A stretch of DNA of 64,000 bases from Hydractinia symbiolongicarpus (GCF_029227915.1 NC_079876.1:5334001-5398000); one strand, 5' to 3'; numbered from the stretch's first letter, positions 52,201 through 64,000 are shown. Notes: generated by a model from the letters alone, not told the origin. Program-made: numbers and translations.

Positions 52201-54083
52201 ACCGTTAGAAAGTCAATGAAATGCAGTTTTTAAAACTGTCGCTATTTCTTCAGCGCGCGATAACGGATAGGTTTGGTCCCACAGTAAAGAATGACTTTTT
52301 TATCTAAACTCTTAAATGAAGCGCTACCACAGCGGCCAGTGTAATCGCTGAGCTCCGGCAATCACGTCAAATTAAGAAGAATGTTATTTCTTGGAGTCCA
52401 ATTGTCTCATTTTTCACATTTATCAAGTCACAGTCCAAAGTTAGTTCAATTAAGTCCCACAGTCAATCGATTCATTGCTAAAAGCGATGCAACCTAGTAA
52501 TATTAGAAAAATATTGCTAAATACATGTTGGTACGAATATGTGACCAAACCGTTGTAACTGAAAGGGAGTGACACCGTTTGAAAATCAATGAAATGTAGT
52601 TTTTGAAACTGTCGCTATTTCTTCAGCGCGCGATAACGGATAGGTTTGGTCCCACAGTAAAGAATAACTTTTCTATCTAAACTCTTAAATGAAGCGCTAC
52701 CACAGCGGCCAGTGTAATCGCTGAGCTCCGACAATCACGTCAAAATAAGAAGAATGTTATTTCTTGGAGTCCAATTGTCTCATTTTTCACATTTATCAGG
52801 TCACAGTCCAAAGTTAGTTCAATTACGTCCCACAGTCAATTGTTTCATAGTTAAAAGCGATGCAACCTAGTAATATTAGAAATATATTGCTAAATACATG
52901 TAGGTACGAATATGTGACCAAACCGTTGTAACTGAAATGGAGTGACACCGTTAGAAAGTCAATGAAATGTAGTTTTTGAAACTGTCGCTATTTCTTCAGC
53001 GCGCGATAACGGATAGGATTGGTCCCACAGTAAAGAATGACTTATTTATCTAAATTTTTAAATGAAGCGCTACCACAGAGCCCAGTGTAATCGCTAAGTT
53101 TCGGCAATCATGTCAAATTAAGAAGAATGTTAGTTCTTGGAGTCCAATTGTCTCCTTCATCACATCTATCAGGTGACAGTCCAAAGTTAGTTCAATTAAG
53201 TCCCACAGTCAATCGTTTCATAGTTAAAAGTGATGCAACCTAGAAATATCAGATAAATATCGCTAAATACATGTTGGTACGAATATGTGACCCAACCGTT
53301 GAAACTCAGACGGACTGACACCGTTAAAAAGTCAATGAAATGTAGTTTTTGAAACTGTCTCTATTTCTTCAGCGCGCAATAACGGATAGGATTGGTCCCG
53401 CAGTAAAGAATGACTTACTTATCTAATCTCTTAAATGAAGCGCTACCACAGCGGCCAATGTAATCGCTGAGTTCTGGCAATCACGTCAAATTAAGAAGAA
53501 TGTTATTTCTTGAAGTCCAATTGTCTAATTTTTCACATTTATCAGGTCACAGTCCAAAGTTAGTTCAATTAAGTCCCACAGTCAATCGTTTCATTGTTAA
53601 AAGCGATGCAACCTAGTAATATCAGATAAATATCGCTAAATACATGTTGGTACGAATATGTGACCAAACCGTTGTAACTGAAATGGACTGACACCGTTAG
53701 AAAGTCAATGAAATGCAGTTTTTAAAACTGTCGCTATTTCTTCAGCGCGCGATAACGGATAGGTTTGGTCCCACAGTAAAGAATGACTTTTTTATCTAAA
53801 CTCTTAAATGAAGCGCTACCACAGCGGCCAGTGTAATCGCTGAGCTCCGGCAATCACGTCAAATTAAGAAGAATGTTATTTCTTGGAGTCCAATTGTCTC
53901 ATTTTTCACATTTATCAAGTCACAGTCCAAAGTTAGTTCAATTAAGTCCCACAGTCAATCGATTCATTGCTAAAAGCGATGCAACCTAGTAATATTAGAA
54001 AAATATTGCTAAATACATGTTGGTACGAATATGTGACCAAACCGTTGTAACTGAAAGGGAGTGACACCGTTTGAAAATCAATG
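49235..54083 (+). repeat. 13-monomer version of the long HOR unit (4849 bp)
   Basis: Starts are 49235, 49608, 49981, 50354, 50727, 51100, 51473, 51846, 52219, 52592, 52965, 53338 and 53711. The unit begins with the anchor subtype gtgcgataacggcagg and follows the 17-mer order for four members. It then jumps inside 50727 (aataacttttctatc front, tcaattgtttcatag tail) to the subtype found at 58560. Members 50727-52591 (five) recur as 52592-54083 (four). In the second set the 52965 monomer fuses the front of 51100 with the tail of 51473, losing one monomer. Confidence 0.82.
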
Positions 54084-57000
54084 AAATGTAGTTTTTGAAA
54101 CTGTCGCTCTTTCTTCAGCGTGCGATAACGGCAGGGATTGGTCCCGCAGTAAAAAATGACTTATTTATCTTAATTTTTAAATGAAGCGCTTCCACAGAGC
54201 CCAGTGTAATCGCTAAGTTTCGGCAATCATGTCAAATTAAGAAGAATGTTATTTCTTGGAGTCCAATTGTCTCCTTTATTACATCTATCAGGTGACAGTC
54301 AAAAGTTAGTTCAATTAAGTCACACAGTCAATCGTTTCATAGTTAAAAGCGATGCAACCTAGTAATATTAGAAATATATTGCTAAATACATGTAGGTACG
54401 AATATGTGACCAAATTGTTGTAACTGAAATGGAATGACACCGTTAGAAAGTCCATGAAATGTAGTTTTTGAAACTGTCGCTATTTCTTCAGCGCGCGATA
54501 ACGGATAGGATTGGTCCCACAGTAAAGAATGACTTATTTATCTAAACTCTTAAAAGAAGCGCTACCACAGCGGCCAGTGTAACCGCTGAGTTCCGGCAAT
54601 CCCGTCAAATTAAGAAGAATGTTGTTTCTTGAAGTCCAATTGTCTCATTTTTCACATTTATGAGCTCACAGTCCAAAGTTAGTTCAATTAAGTCCCACAG
54701 TCAATCGTTTCTTTGTTAAAAGCGATGAAACATAGTAATATCAAAAAAATATCGCTAAATACATGTTGGTACGAATATGTGACCCAACCGTTGAAACTCA
54801 GACGGACTGACACCGTTAAAAAGTCAATGAAATGTAGTTTTTGAAACTGTCTCTATTTCTTCAGCGCGCAATAACGGATAGGATTGGTCCCACAGTGAAG
54901 AATGACTTACTTATCTAAACTCTTAAATGAAGCGCTACCACAGCGGTCAGTGTAATCGCTGAGTTCTGGCAATCACGTCAAATTAAGAAGAATGTTATTT
55001 CTTGAAGTCCAATTGTCTAATTTTTCACATTTATCAGGTCACAGTCCAAAGTTAGTTCAATTAAGTCCCACAGTCAATCGTTTCACTGTTAAAAGCGATG
55101 CAACCTAGTAATATCAGATAAATATCGCTAAATACATGTTGGTACGAATATGTGACCAAACCGTTGTAACTGAAATGGACTGACACCGTTAGAAAGTCAA
55201 TGAAATGTAGTTTTTAAAACTGTCGCTATTTCTTCAGCGCGCGATAACGGATAGGTTTGGTCCCACAGTAAAGAATGACTTTTTTATCTAAACTCTTAAA
55301 TGAAGCGCTACCACAGCGGCCAGTGTAATCGCTGAGTTCTGGCAATCACGTCAAATTAAGAAGAATGTTATTTCTTGAAGTCCAATTGTCTAATTTTTCA
55401 CATTTATCAGGTCACAGTCCAAAGTTAGTTCAATTAAGTCCCACAGTCAATCGTTTCACTGTTAAAAGCGATGCAACCTAGTAATATCAGATAAATATCG
55501 CTAAATACATGTTGGTACGAATATGTGACCAAACCGTTGTAACTGAAATGGACTGACACCGTTAGAAAGTCAATGAAATGTAGTTTTTGAAACTGTCGCT
55601 ATTTCTTCAGCGCGCGATAACGGATAGGTTTGGTCCCACAGTAAAGAATAACTTTTCTATCTAAACTCTTAAATGAAGCGCTACCACAGCGGCCAGTGTA
55701 ATCGCTGAGCTCCGACAATCACGTCAAAATAAGAAGAATGTTATTTCTTGGAGTCCAATTGTCTCATTTTTCACATTTATCAAGTCACAGTCCAAAGTTA
55801 ATTCAATTAAGTCCCACAGTCAATCGTTTCTTTGTTAAAAGCGATGAAACATAGTAATATCAAAAAAATATCGCTAAACACATGTTGGTACGAATATGTG
55901 ACACAACCGTTGAAACTCAAACGGATTGACACCTTTACAAAGTCAATGAAGTGTAGTTTTTGAAACTGTCGCTATTTCTTCAACGCGCGATAACGGATAG
56001 GATTGGTCCCACAGTAAAGAACGACTTATTTATCTAAATTTTTAAGTGAAGCGCTACCACAACGCCCAGTGTAATCGCTGATTTCCGGCAATCACGTCAA
56101 ATTAAGAAGAATGTTTTTTCTTGGAGTCCATTTGTCTCATTTTTCACATTTATCAGGTCACAGTCCAAAGTTAGTTCAATTACGTCCCACAGTCAATCGT
56201 TTCATAGTTAAAAGCGATGCAACCTAGTAATATTAGAAATATATTGCTAAATACATGTAGGTACGAATATGTGACCAAACCGTTGTAACTGAAATGGAGT
56301 GACACCGTTAGAAAGTCAATGAAATGTAGTTTTTGAAACTGTCGCTATTTCTTCAGCGCGCGATAACGGATAGGATTGGTCCCACAGTAAAGAATGACTT
56401 ATTTATCTAAATTTTTAAATGAAGCGCTACCACAACGCCCAGTGTAATCGCTGATTTCCGGCAATCACGTCAAATTAAGAAGAATATTTTTTCTAGGTGT
56501 CCATTTGTCTCATTTTTCACATTTATCAGGTCACAGTCCAAAGTTAGTTCAATTACGTCCCACAGTTAATCGTTTCACTGTTAAAAGCGATGCAACCTAG
56601 TAATATCAGATAAATATCGCTAAATACATGTTGGTACGAATATGTGACCCAACCGTTGAAACTCAAACGGACTGACACCGTTAAAAAGTCAATGAAGTGT
56701 AGTTTTTGAAACTGTCGCTACTTCTTCAGCGCGCTATAACAACTAGGATTGGTCCCGCAGTAAAAAATGACTTTTTTAACTTAATTCTTAAATGAAGCGC
56801 TACCACAGAGCCCAGTGTAATCGCTAAGTTTCGGCAATCATGTCAAATTAAGAAGAATGTTAGTTCTTGGAGTCCAATTGTCTCCTTCATCACATCTATC
56901 AGGTGACAGTCCAAAGTTAGTTCAATTAAGTCCCACAGTCAATCGTTTCATAGTTAAAAGTGATGCAACCTAGAAATATCAGATAAATATCGCTAAATAC

Positions 57001-60000
57001 ATGTTGGTACGAATATGTGACCCAACCGTTGAAACTCAGACGGACTGACACCGTTAAAAAGTCAATGAAATGTAATTTTTGAAACTGTCTCTATTTCTTC
57101 AGCGCGCAATAACGGATAGGATTGGTCCCACAGTAAAGAATGACTTACTTATCTAAACTCTTAAATGAAGCGCTACCACAGCGGCCAATGTAATCGCTGA
57201 GTTCTGGCAATCACGTCAAATTAAGAAGAATGTTATTTCTTGAAGTCCAATTGTCTAATTTTTCACATTTATCAGGTCACAGTCCAAAGTTAGTTCAATT
57301 AAGTCCCACAGTCAATCGTTTCACTGTTAAAAGCGATGCAACCTAGTAATATCAGATAAATATCGCTAAATACATGTTGGTACGAATATGTGACCAAACC
57401 GTTGTAACTGAAATGGACTGACACCGTTAGAAAGTCAATGAAATGTAGTTTTTAAAACTGTCGCTATTTCTTCAGCGCGCGATAACGGATAGGTTTGGTC
57501 CCACAGTAAAGAATGACTTTTTTATCTAAACTCTTAAATGAAGCGCTACCACAGCGGCCAGTGTAATCGCTGAGTTCTGGCAATCACGTCAAATTAAGAA
57601 GAATGTTATTTCTTGAAGTCCAATTGTCTAATTTTTCACATTTATCAGGTCACAGTCCAAAGTTAGTTCAATTAAGTCCCACAGTCAATCGTTTCACTGT
57701 TAAAAGCGATGCAACCTAGTAATATCAGATAAATATCGCTAAATACATGTTGGTACGAATATGTGACCAAACCGTTGTAACTGAAATGGACTGACACCGT
57801 TAGAAAGTCAATGAAATGTAGTTTTTGAAACTGTCGCTATTTCTTCAGCGCGCGATAACGGATAGGTTTGGTCCCACAGTAAAGAATAACTTTTCTATCT
57901 AAACTCTTAAATGAAGCGCTACCACAGCGGCCAGTGTAATCGCTGAGCTCCGACAATCACGTCAAAATAAGAAGAATGTTATTTCTTGGAGTCCAATTGT
58001 CTAATTTTTCACATTTATCAGGTCACAGTCCAAAGTTAGTTCAATTACGTCCCACAGTCAATTGTTTCATAGTTAAAAGCGATGCAACCTAGTAATATCA
58101 GATAAATATCGCTAAATACATGTAGGTACGAATATGTGACCAAACCGTTGTAACTGAAATGGACTGACACCGTTAGAAAGTCAATGAAATGTAGTTTTTA
58201 AAACTGTCGCTATTTCTTCAGCGCGCGATAACGGATAGGTTTGGTCCCACAGTAAAGAATGACTTTTTTATCTAAACTCTTAAATGAAGCGCTACCACAG
58301 CGGCCAGTGTAATCGCTGAGTTCTGGCAATCACGTCAAATTAAGAAGAATGTTATTTCTTGAAGTCCAATTGTCTAATTTTTCACATTTATCAGGTCACA
58401 GTCCAAAGTTAGTTCAATTAAGTCCCACAGTCAATCGTTTCACTGTTAAAAGCGATGCAACCTAGTAATATCAGATAAATATCGCTAAATACATGTTGGT
58501 ACGAATATGTGACCAAACCGTTGTAACTGAAATGGACTGACACCGTTAGAAAGTCAATGAAATGTAGTTTTTGAAACTGTCGCTATTTCTTCAGCGCGCG
58601 ATAACGGATAGGTTTGGTCCCACAGTAAAGAATAACTTTTCTATCTAAACTCTTAAATGAAGCGCTACCACAGCGGCCAGTGTAATCGCTGAGCTCCGAC
58701 AATCACGTCAAAATAAGAAGAATGTTATTTCTTGGAGTCCAATTGTCTCATTTTTCACATTTATCAGGTCACAGTCCAAAGTTAGTTCAATTACGTCCCA
58801 CAGTCAATTGTTTCATAGTTAAAAGCGATGCAACCTAGTAATATTAGAAATATATTGCTAAATACATGTAGGTACGAATATGTGACCAAACCGTTGTAAC
58901 TGAAATGGAGTGACACCGTTAGAAAGTCAATGAAATGTAGTTTTTGAAACTGTCGCTATTTCTTCAGAGCGCGATAACGGATAGGATTGGTCCGACAGTA
59001 AAGAATGACTTATTTATCTAAATTTTTAAATGAAGCGCTACCACAACGCCCAGTGTAATCGCTGATTTCCGGCAATCACGTCAAATTAAGAAGAATATTT
59101 TTTCTAGGAGTCCATTTGTCTCATTTTTCACATTTATCAGGTCACAGTCCAAAGTTAGTTCAATTACGTCCCACAGTTAATCGTTTCACTATTAAAAGCG
59201 ATGCAACCTAGTAATATCAGATAAATATCGCTAAATACATGTTGGTACGAATATGTGACCCAACCGTTGAAACTCAAACGGACTGACACCGTTAAAAAGT
59301 CAATGAAGTGTAGTTTTTGAAACTGTCGCTACTTCTTCAGCGCGCTATAACAACTAGGATTGGTCCCGCAGTAAAAAATGACTTTTTTAACTTAATTTTT
59401 AAATGAAGCGCTACCACAGAGCGCAGTGTAATCGCTAAGTTTCGGCAATCATGTCAAATTAAGAAGAATGTTAGTTCTTGGAGTCCAATTGTCTCCTTCA
59501 TCACATCTATCAGGTGACAGTCCAAAGTTAGTTCAATTAAGTCCCACAGTCAATCGTTTCATAGTTAAAAGTGATGCAACCTAGAAATATCAGATAAATA
59601 TCGCTAAATACATGTTGGTACGAATATGTGACCCAACCGTTGAAACTCAGACGGACTGACACCGTTAAAAAGTCAATGAAATGTAGTTTTTGAAACTGTC
59701 TCTATTTCTTCAGCGCGCAATAACGGATAGGATTGGTCCCACAGTAAAGAATGACTTACTTATCTAAACTCTTAAATGAAGCGCTACCACAGCGGCCAAT
59801 GTAATCGCTGAGTTCTGGCAATCACGTCAAATTAAGAAGAATGTTATTTCTTGAAGTCCAATTGTCTAATTTTTCACATTTATCAGGTCACAGTCCAAAG
59901 TTAGTTCAATTAAGTCCCACAGTCAATCGTTTCATTGTTAAAAGCGATGCAACCTAGTAATATCAGATAAATATCGCTAAATACATGTTGGTACGAATAT

Positions 60001-60424
60001 GTGACCAAACCGTTGTAACTGAAATGGACTGACACCGTTAGAAAGTCAATGAAATGCAGTTTTTAAAACTGTCGCTATTTCTTCAGCGCGCGATAACGGA
60101 TAGGTTTGGTCCCACAGTAAAGAATGACTTTTTTATCTAAACTCTTAAATGAAGCGCTACCACAGCGGCCAGTGTAATCGCTGAGCTCCGGCAATCACGT
60201 CAAATTAAGAAGAATGTTATTTCTTGGAGTCCAATTGTCTCATTTTTCACATTTATCAAGTCACAGTCCAAAGTTAGTTCAATTAAGTCCCACAGTCAAT
60301 CGCTTCATTGCTAAAAGCGATGCAACCTAGTAATATTAGAAAAATATTGCTAAATACATGTTGGTACGAATATGTGACCAAACCGTTGTAACTGAAAGGG
60401 AGTGACACCGTTTGAAAATCAATG
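54084..60424 (+). repeat. 17-mer HOR unit, 6341 bp (longest version)
   Basis: Starts are 54084, 54457, 54830, 55203, 55576, 55949, 56322, 56695, 57068, 57441, 57814, 58187, 58560, 58933, 59306, 59679 and 60052, all 373 bp. It opens with the gtgcgataacggcagg anchor and ends with the atgcagttttt / cattgctaaaag subtype. Private variants link it to the next unit: aatgttgtttcttg (54457 and 60798), gcggtcagtg (54830 and 61171) and taggtgtcc (56322 and 62663). Inside it, 57441-58186 and 58187-58932 are a 746-bp dimer duplication. Confidence 0.88.
57441..58932 (+). repeat. Internal 746-bp dimer duplication in the 17-mer
   Basis: Monomers 57441 and 58187 share gttttaaaactgtcgctatttc with ggataggtttgg and gacttttttatc. 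Monomers 57814 and 58560 share aataacttttctatc, gagctccgac and tcaaaataag. The same pair also occurs once at 55203/55576 and at 61544/61917. The 57814 copy is mosaic, with a gtctaattttt patch and a cagataaatatcgc tail. Confidence 0.8.
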
Positions 60425-63400
60425 AAATGTAGTTTTTGAAACTGTCGCTCTTTCTTCAGCGTGCGATAACGGCAGGGATTGGTCCCGCAGTAAAAAATGA
60501 CTTATTTATCTTAATTTTTAAATGAAGCGCTTCCACAGAGCCCAGTGTAATCGCTAAGTTTCGGCAATCATGTCAAATTAAGAAGAATGTTATTTCTTGG
60601 AGTCCAATTGTCTCCTTTATTACATCTATCAGGTGACAGTCAAAAGTTAGTTCAATTAAGTCACACAGTCAATCGTTTCATAGTTAAAAGCGATGCAACC
60701 TATTAATATTAGAAATATATTGCTAAATACATGTAGGTACGAATATGTGACCAAATTGTTGTAACTGAAATGGAATGACACCGTTAGAAAGTCCATGAAA
60801 TGTAGTTTTTGAAACTGTCGCTATTTCTTCAGCGCGCGATAACGGATAGGATTGGTCCCACAGTAAAGAATGACTTATTTATCTAAACTCTTAAAAGAAG
60901 CGCTACCACAGCGGCCAGTGTAACCGCTGAGTTCCGGCAATCCCGTCAAATTAAGAAGAATGTTGTTTCTTGAAGTCCAATTGTCTCATTTTTCACATTT
61001 ATGAGCTCACAGTCCAAAGTTAGTTCAATTAAGTCCCACAGTCAATCGTTTCTTTGTTAAAAGCGATGAAACATAGTAATATCAAAAAAATATCGCTAAA
61101 TACATGTTGGTACGAATATGTGACCCAACCGTTGAAACTCAGACGGACTGACACCGTTAAAAAGTCAATGAAATGTAGTTTTTGAAACTGTCTCTATTTC
61201 TTCAGCGCGCAATAACGGATAGGATTGGTCCCACAGTAAAGAATGACTTACTTATCTAAACTCTTAAATGAAGCGCTACCACAGCGGTCAGTGTAATCGC
61301 TGAGTTCTGGCAATCACGTCAAATTAAGAAGAATGTTATTTCTTGAAGTCCAATTGTCTAATTTTTCACATTTATCAGGTCACAGTCCAAAGTTAGTTCA
61401 ATTAAGTCCCACAGTCAATCGTTTCACTGTTAAAAGCGATGCAACCTAGTAATATCAGATAAATATCGCTAAATACATGTTGGTACGAATATGTGACCAA
61501 ACCGTTGTAACTGAAATGGACTGACACCGTTAGAAAGTCAATGAAATGTAGTTTTTAAAACTGTCGCTATTTCTTCAGCGCGCGATAACGGATAGGTTTG
61601 GTCCCACAGTAAAGAATGACTTTTTTATCTAAACTCTTAAATGAAGCGCTACCACAGCGGCCAGTGTAATCGCTGAGTTCTGGCAATCACGTCAAATTAA
61701 GAAGAATGTTATTTCTTGAAGTCCAATTGTCTAATTTTTCACATTTATCAGGTCACAGTCCAAAGTTAGTTCAATTAAGTCCCACAGTCAATCGTTTCAC
61801 TGTTAAAAGCGATGCAACCTAGTAATATCAGATAAATATCGCTAAATACATGTTGGTACGAATATGTGACCAAACCGTTGTAACTGAAATGGACTGACAC
61901 CGTTAGAAAGTCAATGAAATGTAGTTTTTGAAACTGTCGCTATTTCTTCAGCGCGCGATAACGGATAGGTTTGGTCCCACAGTAAAGAATAACTTTTCTA
62001 TCTAAACTCTTAAATGAAGCGCTACCACAGCGGCCAGTGTAATCGCTGAGCTCCGACAATCACGTCAAAATAAGAAGAATGTTATTTCTTGGAGTCCAAT
62101 TGTCTCATTTTTCACATTTATCAAGTCACAGTCCAAAGTTAATTCAATTAAGTCCCACAGTCAATCGTTTCTTTGTTAAAAGCGATGAAACATAGTAATA
62201 TCAAAAAAATATCGCTAAACACATGTTGGTACGAATATGTGACACAACCGTTGAAACTCAAACGGATTGACACCTTTACAAAGTCAATGAAGTGTAGTTT
62301 TTGAAACTGTCGCTATTTCTTCAACGCGCGATAACGGATAGGATTGGTCCCACAGTAAAGAACGACTTATTTATCTAAATTTTTAAGTGAAGCGCTACCA
62401 CAACGCCCAGTGTAATCGCTGATTTCCGGCAATCACGTCAAATTAAGAAGAATGTTTTTTCTTGGAGTCCATTTGTCTCATTTTTCACATTTATCAGGTC
62501 ACAGTGCAAAGTTAGTTCAATTACGTCCCACAGTCAATCGTTTCATAGTTAAAAGCGATGCAACCTAGTAACATTAGAAATATATTACTAAATACATGTA
62601 GGTACGAATATGTGACCAAACCGTTGTAACTGAAATGGAGAGACACCGTTAGAAAGTCAATGAAATGTAGTTTTTGAAACTGTCGCTATTTCTTCAGCGC
62701 GCGATAACGGATAGGATTGGTCCCACAGTAAAGAATGACTTATTTATCTAAATTTTTAAATGAAGCGCTACCACAACGCCCAGTGTAATCGCTGATTTCC
62801 GGCAATCACGTCAAATTAAGAAGAATATTTTTTCTAGGTGTCCATTTGTCTCATTTTTCACATTTATCAGGTCACAGTCCAAAGTTAGTTCAATTACGTC
62901 CCACAGTTAATCGTTTCACTGTTAAAAGCGATGCAACCTAGTAATATCAGATAAATATCGCTAAATACATGTTGGTACGAATATGTGACCCAACCGTTGA
63001 AACTCAGACGGACTGACACCGTTAAAAAGTCAATGAAATGTAATTTTTGAAACTGTCGCTATTTCTTCAGCGCGCAATAACGGATAGGATTGGTCCCACA
63101 GTAAAGAATGACTTACTTATCTAAACTCTTAAATGAAGCGCTACCACAGCGGCCAATGTAATCGCTGAGTTCTGGCAATCACGTCAAATTAAGAAGAATG
63201 TTATTTCTTGAAGTCCAATTGTCTAATTTTTCACATTTATCAGGTCACAGTCCAAAGTTAGTTCAATTAAGTCCCACAGTCAATCGTTTCACTGTTAAAA
63301 GCGATGCAACCTAGTAATATCAGATAAATATCGCTAAATACATGTTGGTACGAATATGTGACCAAACCGTTGTAACTGAAATGGACTGACACCGTTAGAA

Positions 63401-63781
63401 AGTCAATGAAATGCAGTTTTTAAAACTGTCGCTATTTCTTCAGCGCGCGATAACGGATAGGTTTGGTCCCACAGTAAAGAATGACTTTTTTATCTAAACT
63501 CTTAAATGAAGCGCTACCACAGCGGCCAGTGTAATCGCTGAGCTCCGGCAATCACGTCAAATTAAGAAGAATGTTATTTCTTGGAGTCCAATTGTCTCAT
63601 TTTTCACATTTATCAAGTCACAGTCCAAAGTTAGTTCAATTAAGTCCCACAGTCAATCGTTTCATTGCTAAAAGCGATGCAACCTAGTAATATTAGAAAA
63701 ATATTGCTAAATACATGTTGGTACGAATATGTGACCAAACCGTTGTAACTGAAAGGGAGTGACACCGTTTGAAAATCAATG
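60425..63781 (+). repeat. Shortened, 9-monomer copy of the long HOR unit (3357 bp)
   Basis: Starts are 60425, 60798, 61171, 61544, 61917, 62290, 62663, 63036 and 63409. The first six match 54084-56321 in order. The 62663 monomer has the 56322 front (taggtgtcc) but the aactcagacgg tail of 56695, a loss of one monomer. The 63036 monomer resembles 57068 (atgtaatttttg, gcggccaatg) but is followed by the 60052-type monomer (63409, atgcagttttt), a loss of seven more. Seventeen minus eight gives the nine observed. Confidence 0.83.
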
Positions 63782-64000
63782 AAATGTAGTTTTTGAAACT
63801 GTCGCTCTTTCTTCAGCGTGCGATAACGGCAGGGATTGGTCCCGCAGTAAAAAATGACTTATTTATCTTAATTTTTAAATGAAGCGCTTCCACAGAGCCC
63901 AGTGTAATCGCTAAGTTTCGGCAATCATGTCAAATTAAGAAGAATGTTATTTCTTGGAGTCCAATTGTCTCCTTTATTACATCTATCAGGTGACAGTCAA
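63782..64000 (+). repeat. Partial monomer: start of a further long HOR unit
   Basis: This is 219 bp of the anchor subtype (gtcgctctttc, gtgcgataacggcagg, cgcttccac, gacagtcaa), cut by the window edge. It is in phase with the starts at 54084 and 60425, so the long HOR continues beyond the window. Confidence 0.88.

Larger units (their letters stand above)
1..64000 (+). repeat. 373-bp satellite DNA array spanning the whole window
   Basis: The window is 171 complete head-to-tail monomers and one partial monomer of a single AT-rich family. In the register used here each begins aaatgtagtttttgaaa and ends aaagtcaatg. The modal length is 373 bp (136 of 171). All copies have the same orientation, and I found no inversion, transposon insertion, gene or unique spacer. 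Recurrent landmarks in order within a monomer are cttcagcgcgcgataacgg, ggtcccacagtaaa, gaagcgctaccac, gtgtaatcgctgag, aagaagaatgtta, gtccaattgtct, agtcccacagtcaatcg, gcaacctagtaatat, atcgctaaatacatg, tacgaatatgtga and gacaccgttagaaag. Stops break every frame inside the typical monomer, so coding capacity is absent. Both window ends lie inside the array. The class, a satellite with higher-order repeats, is certain. A centromeric or heterochromatic role is inference, and the species is not identifiable from the sequence. Confidence 0.98.

Noticed and set aside
1-64000. CRISPR array interpretation of the regular repeats
   Set aside because: The repeats are contiguous 373-bp units with no unique spacers, no short direct repeat of CRISPR size and no cas genes.

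Overview
The whole 64 kb window is one uninterrupted tandem satellite array. I see no gene, RNA gene, mobile element or unique sequence in it. In a register starting at position 1, there are 171 complete monomers plus a 219-base partial one (from 63782), all head-to-tail in the same orientation. I located each monomer start by eye from the recurring aaatgtag / aagtcaatg junction. Of the 171, 136 are exactly 373 bp. The others are 366 (5), 370 (2), 371 (2), 372 (5), 374 (12), 375 (6) and 381 bp (3), and the lengths sum exactly to the coordinate of the last start. No array edge is visible, so the true array is larger than the window.

The host is almost certainly a eukaryote, and the setting is pericentromeric, centromeric or other constitutive heterochromatin. 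That is inferred from the repeat class; no flanking gene supports it. Hand counting the first monomer gives about 38% GC and 17 CpG against about 13 expected, so CpG is not depleted. This argues against long-term heavy CpG methylation (vertebrate- or plant-like) and is easier to reconcile with an invertebrate such as an insect. I do not recognise the satellite and name no species.

The interesting layer is higher-order structure. From left to right, the array is a series of different higher-order repeats (HORs) built from one monomer family. At 1-5560 a mixed zone contains 366/373 dimers of 739 bp. At 5934-11151 a 7-mer of 2609 bp occurs twice. At 11525-20481 a 10-mer of 3731 bp occurs about 2.4 times. 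At 21975-28715 a 6-mer of 2247 bp occurs three times and carries 381-bp monomers. At 31702-33195 a dimer of 747 bp occurs twice. At 35432-39909 a 6-mer of 2239 bp occurs twice. At 42148-46996 a 6-mer of 2238 bp occurs twice, plus one monomer. From 45878 to the end there is a long unit whose copies are 9, 13, 17 and 9 monomers long. Between the blocks lie chimeric monomers whose front and tail belong to different subtypes, the expected scars of unequal crossing-over and gene conversion.

Monomer length varies only left of about 38.8 kb. From 38791 to the end all 67 complete monomers are 373 bp. The two longest open frames (21674-21880 and 51504-51692) each exist only because one base change removes a stop present in sister monomers; I treat them as chance.
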